A stretch of 47,441 nucleotides of DNA from Hyphomicrobiales bacterium (GTDB lineage Bacteria > Pseudomonadota > Alphaproteobacteria > Rhizobiales > Ancalomicrobiaceae). Below the pieces are notes generated by a model that saw only the letters and a program-made list of their open reading frames with translations, was not told the origin of the DNA and did not search any database. The stretch lies in assembly GCA_021286855.1 (NCBI GenBank), contig JAJTBO010000026.1:1-47441 (forward strand). The letters run 5' to 3'. Within the stretch, counting starts at the first letter, position 1. Every line of letters starts with the position of its first letter. Of the stretch, positions 24,518 to 31,272 are shown one piece after another. The position numbers and the translations under genes were made by a program.

Positions 24518-27409
24518 ATGTCGAGAGAGCCTGCGCCGGACCTGTCGCCGGTCGTGTCGGACGAGGTGAAGTACACGACCTGCTACATGTGCGCCTGCCG
24601 TTGCGGCATCAAGGTGCATCTGAAGGACGGTCTCGTCCGTTACATCGAGGGCAATCGCAATCACCCCGTCAACAAGGGCGTGATCTGCGGCAAGGGCTCG
24701 TCCGGCATCATGCAGCACTATTCGCCGGCGCGCCTGAGGAAGCCCCTGAAGCGGGTGGGCAAGCGCGGCGAGAACGCCTTCGTCGAGATCGAGTGGGAGG
24801 AGGCGCTGGGCCTCGCCACCGAATGGCTCGGCAAGATCCGCGCGACCGATCCCAAGAAGCTCGCCTTCTTCACCGGGCGTGACCAGTCGCAGTCGCTGAC
24901 CGGCTGGTGGGCGTCGCAGTTCGGCACGCCGAACTTCGCGGCGCACGGCGGCTTCTGCTCGGTCAACATGGCCGCCGCCGGGCTCTACACGATCGGCGGC
25001 TCGTTCTGGGAGTTCGGCGAACCGGACTGGGATCGCGCCAAGTATCTGATGCTGTTCGGCGTCGCCGAGGATCACGACTCCAACCCGATCAAGACCGGGC
25101 TCGGCAAGATGAAGGGCCGCGGCGCCAAGGTCGTCTCGGTCAACCCGATCCGCACCGGCTATTCGGCGATCGCCGACGAATGGCTCGGCATTCGGCCGGG
25201 CACCGACGGCCTGTTCGTCATGGCGCTGATCCACGAGTTGCTCCACGCCGACAAGGTCGATCTCGACTATCTCGTCCGCTACACCAACGCGCCCTGGCTC
25301 CTGATCGACGCGCCGGGGGCGGCCGACCACGGCCTCTTCGCGCGCGACGCCGCCGGCGATCCGCTCTGTTTCGACCAGAAGACGCGGTCCCTCGTCTCGG
25401 CCAAGCTGCCCGACGTCGCGCCGGCCGTCGTCGGCTCCTTCGAACTGCCCGACGGGCGCAGCGCGGTTCCTGCCTTCCAGCGCATCGCCGAACGCTACAT
25501 GGACGCCGACTACGCGCCGGAGAAGGTCGCGGATCGCTGCGGCATCGCCGCCGACACGATCCGCCGCATCGCCCGGGAACTGGCCGAGGTCGCCTTCGAG
25601 CAGGAGATCCGCCTGCCGATCAAATGGACCGACTGGGCGGGCCGCGAGCACGACGAAATGATCGGCCGGCCGGTGGCGATGCACGCGATGCGCGGCATCT
25701 CGGCCCACACCAACGGCTTCCACACCTGCCGGGCGATCCATCTCCTGCAGGTGCTGCTCGGCTCGATCGAATGCCCCGGCGGCTTCCGCTTCAAGCCGCC
25801 GTTCCCCAAGCCGATCCCGCCCGGCCAGAAGCCGGCCGGCAAGACCTACGCGCCCAACACGCCGCTGCCCGGCCTGCCGCTCGGCTTCACCACCGGGCCG
25901 GAAGATCTGGTGATCGACGCCGAGGGCAACCCGATCCGCATCGACAAGGCCTATTCCTGGGAGGCGCCGGTCGCCTCGCACGGCCTGATGCACATGGTGA
26001 TCACCAACGCCTGGAAGGGCGATCCGTACCAGATCGACACGCTGTTCATGTACATGGCCAACATGAGTTGGAACTCGACCATGAACACCAAGGGTGTCAT
26101 GGAGATGTTGACCGACGTCGATCCCAAGACCGGCGAGTACAAGATCCCGCGGATCATCTATTCCGACGCCTATGCGTCCGAAATGGTCGCCTATGCCGAC
26201 CTGATCCTGCCCGATACGAGCTATCTCGAGCGTTGGGACTGCATTTCGCTGCTGGATCGTCCGATCTGCGAGGCCGACGGTCCGGCCGACGCGATCCGTC
26301 ATCCGATCGTCGAGCCGGACCGCGACGTCCGCGCCTTCCAGACGGTGCTGCTCGACCTCGGCGCGCGCCTGAAGCTGCCGGGCATGACCAACGCCGACGG
26401 GACCGCGAAGTTCCCCGGCGGCTATCCCGACTATATCGTCAACCACGAGCGCACGCCGGGCATCGGTCCGCTCGCCGGTTGGCGCGGCGAGAACGGCGAT
26501 CAACACGGCCGCGGCGCGGTCAATCCGAACCAGCTGGAGGCCTACATCGCCCATCAGAGCTTCTGGCACCACGAGCTTTCGCCGGACCAGAAGTTCTACA
26601 AGTTCGCCAACAAGTCCTATCTCGACTTCGCGGTGAAGATGGGCTTCGTCGGCCACGCCGATCAGATCGTGTTGCAGCTCTATTCCGAGCCGATGCAGAA
26701 GTTCCGGCTCGCGGCGGAAGGCCACGGGGCGATCCAGCCGCCGGATCATCTCCGCGCCAACCTGATCGCGGCGTTCGATCCTTTGCCGGTCTGGTACGTG
26801 CCGCACGAGGAGGCGGCGGTCGACACGACCGCCTATCCGCTGCACGCGCTGACCCAGCGGCCGATGATCATGTACCACTCCTGGGGTTCGCAGAACGCCT
26901 GGCTGCGTCAGATCCTCGGCCGCAACAAGCTCTATGTCGCGACTTCCAAGGCCCGCGAGATGGGGCTCGAGGACGGCGACTGGGTCCGCGTGACCAGCCA
27001 CAACGGCGCGATCAAGGTGCAGATCAAGACCATGGAGGGGCTCAACCCCGATACGGTCTGGACCTGGAACGCCATCGGCAAGCGCTCCGGCTCGTGGAAC
27101 CTCGCCCCCGACGCGCCAGAGGCGAAGAAGGGCTTCCTCCTGAACCATCTGATCTCGGAGCTGCTGCCGGCCCGCGCCGACGGGCGGCGGCTGTCGAACT
27201 CCGATCCGATCACCGGTCAGGCGGCATGGTTCGATCTGCGCGTCCGCATCGAGAAGGTCGAGGCCGGGGCGGAGGTGTCCGAACCGCAGTTCCCGACCCT
27301 GCCGCGTCCGCCCGGCGTCGCGCCGGCGCCGCACGTCAACGACTACGGCAAGACCTTCGCGCCCTCCCATTCCGAGCAGAAGCATTCCGACAAGAGGACC
27401 CGCGCATGA
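24518..27409 (+). CDS. soeA: SoeA, molybdopterin catalytic subunit of sulfite-oxidising enzyme
   Basis: A 963-residue DMSO-reductase-family molybdoenzyme. With SoeB and SoeC it oxidises sulfite to sulfate on the cytoplasmic side of the membrane. The N-terminal [4Fe-4S] site is C22-x2-C25-x3-C29 with C57. No Tat signal is present, consistent with cytoplasmic location. Molybdopterin-domain segments such as GRDQSQSLTGWW and DEWLGIRPGTDG are visible, and the C-terminal dinucleotide-binding barrel contains MGLEDGDWVRVTS. The content (sulP-soeABC-tusA next to dsr) favours SoeA over other family members such as polysulfide or tetrathionate reductases. Its stop overlaps soeB by 4 bases. Confidence 0.93.
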   Translation: MSREPAPDLSPVVSDEVKYTTCYMCACRCGIKVHLKDGLVRYIEGNRNHPVNKGVICGKGSSGIMQHYSPARLRKPLKRVGKRGENAFVEIEWEEALGLATEWLGKIRATDPKKLAFFTGRDQSQSLTGWWASQFGTPNFAAHGGFCSVNMAAAGLYTIGGSFWEFGEPDWDRAKYLMLFGVAEDHDSNPIKTGLGKMKGRGAKVVSVNPIRTGYSAIADEWLGIRPGTDGLFVMALIHELLHADKVDLDYLVRYTNAPWLLIDAPGAADHGLFARDAAGDPLCFDQKTRSLVSAKLPDVAPAVVGSFELPDGRSAVPAFQRIAERYMDADYAPEKVADRCGIAADTIRRIARELAEVAFEQEIRLPIKWTDWAGREHDEMIGRPVAMHAMRGISAHTNGFHTCRAIHLLQVLLGSIECPGGFRFKPPFPKPIPPGQKPAGKTYAPNTPLPGLPLGFTTGPEDLVIDAEGNPIRIDKAYSWEAPVASHGLMHMVITNAWKGDPYQIDTLFMYMANMSWNSTMNTKGVMEMLTDVDPKTGEYKIPRIIYSDAYASEMVAYADLILPDTSYLERWDCISLLDRPICEADGPADAIRHPIVEPDRDVRAFQTVLLDLGARLKLPGMTNADGTAKFPGGYPDYIVNHERTPGIGPLAGWRGENGDQHGRGAVNPNQLEAYIAHQSFWHHELSPDQKFYKFANKSYLDFAVKMGFVGHADQIVLQLYSEPMQKFRLAAEGHGAIQPPDHLRANLIAAFDPLPVWYVPHEEAAVDTTAYPLHALTQRPMIMYHSWGSQNAWLRQILGRNKLYVATSKAREMGLEDGDWVRVTSHNGAIKVQIKTMEGLNPDTVWTWNAIGKRSGSWNLAPDAPEAKKGFLLNHLISELLPARADGRRLSNSDPITGQAAWFDLRVRIEKVEAGAEVSEPQFPTLPRPPGVAPAPHVNDYGKTFAPSHSEQKHSDKRTRA

Positions 27410-28146
27410 CCTCGCTGCCCGCGATCCGGCCGGAGAAGCGCCTCGGCCTCGCCATCGATCTCGACACATGTGTGGGCTGCCACGCCTGCGCCACCAACTG
27501 CAAGGAATGGAACACCGGCGGCATCTCCGGTCCGCTGACCGACGTCAACGCCTATGAGGCGGAACAGCAGGGCGTCTGGTTCAACCGCGTCTTCACCTAC
27601 GAAGTGGGCGGGGAGGGGCCGAACGCCCGCACCGTCCATTTCCCGAAGAACTGCCTGCACTGCGAGACGCCGGCCTGCGTCACCGTCTGCCCGACCGGCG
27701 CGTCTTACAAGCGCTCCGAGGACGGCATCGTGCTGGTCGATCACGATCGCTGCATCGGCTGCAAGCTCTGCTCCTGGGCCTGCCCCTACGGCGCGCGCGA
27801 ATACGACGAAGTCGTCGGCGTGATGAAGAAGTGCACGCTCTGCGTCGACAAGATCTACAACGAGAATTTGCCGGAAGAAGACCGCGTGCCGGCCTGCGTC
27901 GCGGCGTGCCCGTCCAAGGCGCGGCATTTCGGCGACTTCGCCGATCCGAATTCGACGGTGTCGAAGCTCACCGCGGAGCGTGGCGGCTACGACCTGATGC
28001 CGGAGAAGGGCTATCGCCCGACCTCGAAATATCTGCCGCCGCGCCCGGGTCGCCGGAGCGCCGCGCCGGTCTCCGCCGCCGGCGAGCCGGGCCTGGAAGG
28101 GGCCGGCCGCTTCCTGAAGTGGGTCGACCGGATCCTGTCGCGCTGA
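27406..28146 (+). CDS. soeB: SoeB, ferredoxin subunit of sulfite-oxidising enzyme
   Basis: A 246-residue four-cluster ferredoxin of the DmsB/NrfC type. Cluster motifs are C22-x2-C25-x2-C28-x3-C32, CLHCETPACVTVCP, CIGCKLCSWACP and CTLCVDK with CVAACP. It carries electrons from SoeA to SoeC. It has no signal peptide. ATG 27406 overlaps the soeA stop (ATGA), which indicates translational coupling. The C-terminal 40 residues are a Pro/Ala linker and a short helix (FLKWVDRIL) that may contact the membrane subunit. Confidence 0.93.
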   Translation: MTSLPAIRPEKRLGLAIDLDTCVGCHACATNCKEWNTGGISGPLTDVNAYEAEQQGVWFNRVFTYEVGGEGPNARTVHFPKNCLHCETPACVTVCPTGASYKRSEDGIVLVDHDRCIGCKLCSWACPYGAREYDEVVGVMKKCTLCVDKIYNENLPEEDRVPACVAACPSKARHFGDFADPNSTVSKLTAERGGYDLMPEKGYRPTSKYLPPRPGRRSAAPVSAAGEPGLEGAGRFLKWVDRILSR

Positions 28147-28162
28147 GAAGGGTGAGACGACG

Positions 28163-29101
28163 ATGCATCCCGCCTATTCCGTGATCTTCTTCACCACCGC
28201 CTCGGGCGCCGGCTACGGTCTTCTGATCCTCGCCGCGATCTTCGCCGTCGGCGGTCTCCTGCCGGCGACGGGGCTCCTCGGCCTCGTCCTCGTCGGCCTC
28301 GCCCTGGCTCTGATCGGGGGAGGGCTCCTCTCCTCGACCTTCCACCTCGGGCGGCCGGAACGCGCCGTCAACGCGCTCTCGCAGTGGCGCACCTCGTGGC
28401 TGTCGCGCGAGGGCGTGCTGGCGATCGCGACCTTCCTGCCGGCCGGCCTCTTCGCCGTCGGCTGGGTCTTCCTCGGCAAGACCACCGGCTTCTTCGGCTG
28501 GATGGGCGTGGCGGCGGCGCTGCTCGCGGTGCTGACGGTGTTCTCGACCTCGATGATCTACGCGAGTCTCACGACCATTCCACAGTGGAACCTCGCCACC
28601 GTGCCGATGGCCTATCTCGCCCTCGGGCTGATGTCCGGCGCGGTGCTGCTCGCCTTCGTCACGCGGCTCTTCGGCGTCCACGGGACGGCGGTCGACGTGG
28701 TGGCGATCGCCGCGATCCTGATCGGTTGGGGCGTGAAGACCGCCTATTGGACGGCGATCGACGGACGGCTGCCGGAAAGCGACCTCGGCTCGGCGACCGG
28801 CCTCGGCCGCTTCGGCGCGGTGCGCATTCTGGAGCAGCCGCATACGGAGGCGAACTTCCTGATGCACGAGATGGGCTATCGGGTGGCGCGCAAGCACGCC
28901 CGCCGGCTGCGCTCGCTCGCCCATGTCGGGCTGTTCGCGCTGCCGCTGCTGTTCGTCGTCGCCGGCCTCTTCGCGCCCGAGGTGACGGCGACGGCGATGG
29001 CCGCCGGCGCCGTCCTGGCGCTCGTCGTCGGGCTCCTCACCGAGCGCTGGCTGTTCTTTGCGGAAGCCCGCCACGACTGCATGATCTGGTACGGCCGCTG
29101 A
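28163..29101 (+). CDS. soeC: SoeC, DmsC-like membrane anchor
   Basis: A 312-residue integral membrane protein of the DmsC family. It anchors SoeAB and delivers electrons to quinone. Eight hydrophobic segments can be seen, beginning at residues 7-30, 38-57, 89-113, 114-133, 147-170 and 175-192, with two more near 255-300. The family stretch FHLGRPERAVNALSQWRTSWLSREG is present, here as FHLGRPERAVNAL and SWLSREG. ATG 28163 has AAGGGTGAGACG upstream. The gene lies 16 bp after soeB and is followed by a 9-bp hairpin and tusA. Confidence 0.92.
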   Translation: MHPAYSVIFFTTASGAGYGLLILAAIFAVGGLLPATGLLGLVLVGLALALIGGGLLSSTFHLGRPERAVNALSQWRTSWLSREGVLAIATFLPAGLFAVGWVFLGKTTGFFGWMGVAAALLAVLTVFSTSMIYASLTTIPQWNLATVPMAYLALGLMSGAVLLAFVTRLFGVHGTAVDVVAIAAILIGWGVKTAYWTAIDGRLPESDLGSATGLGRFGAVRILEQPHTEANFLMHEMGYRVARKHARRLRSLAHVGLFALPLLFVVAGLFAPEVTATAMAAGAVLALVVGLLTERWLFFAEARHDCMIWYGR

Positions 29102-29116
29102 GGCCGCGATCGAATT

Positions 29117-29139
29117 CCCGCCCGACGGCCTCGGGCGGG
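29117..29139 (+). other. 9-bp hairpin between soeC and tusA
   Basis: CCCGCCCGA (29117-29125) and TCGGGCGGG (29131-29139) form a perfect stem around CGGCC. It lies in the 66-bp soeC-tusA gap with no T-run, and may stabilise the soeABC message or reduce read-through. Confidence 0.45.
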
Positions 29140-29167
29140 CGAGAACGACCCGAACGGAGGAAACGAC

Positions 29168-29395
29168 ATGGCCGACAAGACCCTCGACGCCAAGGGGCTG
29201 AACTGCCCACTGCCGATCATCAAGACCAAGAAGATGCTGAAGGAGGTGCCGGCCGGCGGCACGCTCGAAGTGCTGGCGACCGACCCCGGCTCGGTCGCCG
29301 ACTTCGACGCCTTCTGCCGCACCACCGGCAACACGATCGTCGAAAAGAGCGCCGAAGGCGGCGTCTATCGCTTCGTGATCAAGAACACCGCGTGA
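29168..29395 (+). CDS. tusA: Sulfur carrier protein TusA
   Basis: A 75-residue SirA/TusA-fold protein that carries persulfide sulfur on the cysteine of its CPxP motif (LNCPLPI, C14). In dsr-containing oxidisers TusA feeds DsrEFH. The usual neighbours rhd and dsrE2 are absent here. ATG 29168 has CGGAGGAAACGAC directly upstream. The gene ends the sulP-soeABC-tusA run and is followed by a very strong palindrome. Confidence 0.95.
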   Translation: MADKTLDAKGLNCPLPIIKTKKMLKEVPAGGTLEVLATDPGSVADFDAFCRTTGNTIVEKSAEGGVYRFVIKNTA

Positions 29396-29402
29396 TCGCG
29401 GG

Positions 29403-29430
29403 CGAGGCGGCGGCGCGCGCCGCCGCCTCG
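29403..29430. terminator. 28-bp perfect palindrome after tusA
   Basis: Halves 29403-29416 and 29417-29430 are exact reverse complements (CGAGGCGGCGGCGC). As RNA this would give a 12-bp stem with a GCGC tetraloop 7 bases after the tusA stop. There is no T-run, so it may be a factor-assisted terminator or a 3'-end stabiliser. Confidence 0.5.
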
Positions 29431-29498
29431 AAATCGCCACGGAACGAGCGGAGAGGGGAGGATCCCGCCGCAGACGCGCCGCGGGCGGCGAGGCCCTC

Positions 29499-29633
29499 AT
29501 GTCCGATTTCGATCCGATCGACGCCCCTTCCGAACTGAGCCGCCGCGACCTGATCGGGCTCGTCCTGCTGACGTTGGTCGCCGGCCTGATGATCGTGGTG
29601 GCGATCGTCGCCGGCGGCGGCGTCGGTGACTGA
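29499..29633 (+). CDS. 44-residue single-span membrane peptide
   Basis: A short frame beginning MSDFDPIDAPSELSRRDL, then a hydrophobic run LIGLVLLTLVAGLMIVVAIVAGGG and the end VGD. One membrane helix (residues 18-41) with a charged N-terminal side suggests an inner-membrane miniprotein. GCGAGG precedes ATG 29499. Codon third positions are G/C-rich as in true genes here. It lies between the tusA palindrome and tRNA-Ser. Function unknown; it could be a subunit-like partner of a membrane complex or an unrelated small protein. Confidence 0.6.
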   Translation: MSDFDPIDAPSELSRRDLIGLVLLTLVAGLMIVVAIVAGGGVGD

Positions 29634-29700
29634 TCCGGCGCGTCGAGGTTCTTTCGGCCCTCTTGTCATCGAGACGCTTTGTCGCCATTGAAGGGCGCGA

Positions 29701-29790
29701 GGACGGGTGGCCGAGTGGTTTAAGGCAGCGGTCTTGAAAACCGCCGATGGTGGAAGCCATCCGTGGGTTCGAATCCCACCCCGTCCGCCA
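29701..29790 (+). tRNA. tRNA-Ser (anticodon TGA)
   Basis: A 90-base class II tRNA with encoded CCA. The acceptor stem GGACGGG pairs with CCCGTCC. The anticodon stem GCGGT/ACCGC encloses the loop CTTGAAA, giving anticodon TGA (reads UCA). A long variable arm follows, and the T arm is GTGGG-TTCGAAT-CCCAC. Ser tRNAs are common integration sites, and an A+T-rich islet starts at its 3' end. Confidence 0.97.
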
Positions 29791-29856
29791 ATTTCAATTG
29801 GGTTTGTGAAAACCCTCTAGGTCCGAATCTCAGTCTCGGATCACTCAGGTTCACAA

Positions 29857-29880
29857 TTGTATTTCCCGTTTTTATATAAT
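29857..29880 (+). promoter_or_regulatory. Candidate promoter of the islet gene
   Basis: A perfect -10 hexamer TATAAT (29875-29880) lies 53 bases before the ATG. The -35 side is poor (TTCACA or CACAAT about 17-19 bases upstream). Low specificity is expected in A+T-rich DNA, so this is only a candidate. Confidence 0.35.
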
Positions 29881-29933
29881 GAGATATATGAGAAGAATTA
29901 ATTCGAAATTTCCGAATAAGATTGAGGTGCTGA

Positions 29934-30497
29934 ATGGGACTAATGGTGCATTCACTGGATAACATTCCAGAAAGCGCAAAAAGGGATTATTTCATTTACC
30001 TGCTTGATTACGGATGGAGTGAACCCATCGGCGATACCCTGCGCAATAATTTTGAGAATATGGCGTATGAATCCGCGACCAATAACGCGGTCATTATAAA
30101 AGGCACTGTAGGTTCGCATTTTCAGAATGAAGTTTTCTCGTGGCACCAGATAAATGGCTTGAGTGGCGACGAGATGCTCCCTGCTCTTCTAATCTCTAAT
30201 ATGCATCCAAATTACTTTCGTGACCATATCTATGGTGATGCATGGGGTAAGGAACTACTAAATCAAAGCGAAACTGATGGTATGAAGTTAATTCTCATTC
30301 CTTTTAGAAAGTTCTGCAAGACGAGCACGGAAGTTATTGAACTTATTCAAAGAGTGTTTGCAGATATAAGAGATCAAAAGGACATATCGGATTTTGCGAT
30401 TGCAAAAGAAATGAAAAAGGGAAAGGGCATGGCTGTTGTTGATGCGTTAATATTAGAACCAAACGTTGCGGGTTTTGGGATTGATCTCAAAAAATAA
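29934..30497 (+). CDS. Orphan 187-residue protein in the A+T-rich islet
   Basis: I do not recognise this family. The protein is soluble, with no signal or membrane segment. Visible blocks are DYFIYLLDYGWSEPIGDTL, NAVIIKGTVGSHF-NEVFSWH, LPALLISNMHP, and a C-terminal LILIPFRKFCKTSTEVIELIQRV split by loops, with a single notable Cys in RKFCKT. The alternating hydrophobic strands suggest an alpha/beta fold. GAGG lies 6 bases before ATG 29934. Codon use is A/T-rich, unlike every neighbour, which supports horizontal acquisition. It is alone, so no operon partner helps. Solitary low-GC genes beside tRNAs are often accessory (for example defence-related), but that is only a possibility here. Confidence 0.75.
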   Translation: MGLMVHSLDNIPESAKRDYFIYLLDYGWSEPIGDTLRNNFENMAYESATNNAVIIKGTVGSHFQNEVFSWHQINGLSGDEMLPALLISNMHPNYFRDHIYGDAWGKELLNQSETDGMKLILIPFRKFCKTSTEVIELIQRVFADIRDQKDISDFAIAKEMKKGKGMAVVDALILEPNVAGFGIDLKK

Positions 30498-30820
30498 TTA
30501 ATGTATTCTTTAATAATTAATGCATCTATTTCGGCTCTGCCAGAATTGTAGACAAATATCCCAACCCCAGCCTCTCTAAATACCCCGTCCGTCGCAACAG
30601 ATAAACGACGTAGCAATTTATCTGGCTTTCATCCCGCCCATCGAAAGTCGAAGCTGCGGTTTGCGCCACCTCGAGGCGGCGAAGCGGCGGATGTGAAACA
30701 ATTCCATCTCGTGCGGGACGCCGAGGCGGCGGAAGCGACCGTCCTCGCCCTCGTCCCTCGGCTCGACCCGCCGGGAAGTCCGAGCGGACGAATCCGCTCG
30801 CGAGAGATGGGAGACGAACC
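30498..30820. other. Gene-poor stretch spanning the islet's right edge
   Basis: No convincing gene. It starts A+T-rich with the 11-base direct repeat AATAATTAATG (30493-30503 and 30512-30522), then contains the tRNA-end copy at 30582-30591, and becomes G+C-rich from about 30640. From 30648 to 30851 a plus-strand frame has coding-like third positions but no good start other than GTG 30693; it may be the remnant of a gene cut by the islet. Confidence 0.4.
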
Positions 30821-31240
30821 ATGTCCACCATCGCGACCTCGTCGGAACTGATGGAGCGGCTGGAGCGGGTCGCCGTCGCGCAGGGTCTGGAGACGACCCG
30901 ACGAACGGCCGGCGAACTCGCCGCCAAGCGCGAGGCGATCCGGGCCAAGTGGCTGCTCGGCGCCCGTAAGCTGGTCTACACGATGTCGCTGCGGCTCGAC
31001 GACGGCGTCCGGCTCGTCCGCTTCCGCGAAGCGACGAAGGAGACGAGCTGGGGCTTGCCGCCGCCGACCCTGAGCTTCCAGACGGAGACGATCTCCGGCA
31101 AGACGCGCTCGGGAGCGCGCCACGACGTCGCCCCGGGCGGCGGCGGCGAGATCGACTACGCGGCGGTCAGGACCGCCATGGAACAGGCGACGCGCGACGC
31201 CGGATGGGGGTTCGAAGTCGAGCTTCGTCTGCCCGGGTGA
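30821..31240 (+). CDS. Conserved-looking hypothetical protein
   Basis: A 139-residue soluble protein of unknown function. The N-terminal 45 residues are helical (ELMERLERVAVAQG, then AGELAAKREAIRAKW). A strand-rich domain follows: KLVYTMSLRLDDG, VRFREATKETSWGLPPP, LSFQTETIS, then a helix and the final strand WGFEVELRLPG. I recall proteins with a similar VRFRE..KETSWGLPPP block in diverse bacteria without assigned function, but cannot verify this here. ATG 30821 has GGGAGAC upstream. It is convergent with the hybrid kinase, 32 bp apart. Confidence 0.75.
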   Translation: MSTIATSSELMERLERVAVAQGLETTRRTAGELAAKREAIRAKWLLGARKLVYTMSLRLDDGVRLVRFREATKETSWGLPPPTLSFQTETISGKTRSGARHDVAPGGGGEIDYAAVRTAMEQATRDAGWGFEVELRLPG

Positions 31241-31272
31241 GGCGTTCGGCGAGGTGAGTTCGCGTCGGCGCT

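Larger units (their letters stand above)
29791..30647. other. A+T-rich islet next to tRNA-Ser (probable acquired DNA)
   Basis: Immediately after the tRNA the base composition falls to roughly 40% G+C (one counted 60-base line in the gene gives 37%), then returns to the high-GC background at about 30640. A 10-base copy of the tRNA 3' end, ACCCCGTCCG (29778-29787), reappears in the same orientation at 30582-30591, near the right edge, as an attachment-site remnant might. One gene lies inside. No integrase or transposase is seen, so it could be a decayed integrated element. Confidence 0.6.

Noticed and set aside
24239-27469. 1,076-codon minus-strand frame opposite soeA
   Set aside because: Antisense shadow of the highly biased soeA codon use, with no recognisable motif.
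29791-30647. Islet considered as an insertion sequence
   Set aside because: No transposase, no terminal inverted repeats and no target duplication of IS type; only the tRNA-end copy.
30526-30948. 140-codon minus-strand frame across the islet edge
   Set aside because: It spans two regions of different base composition and overlaps the real plus-strand gene at 30821; no motif.
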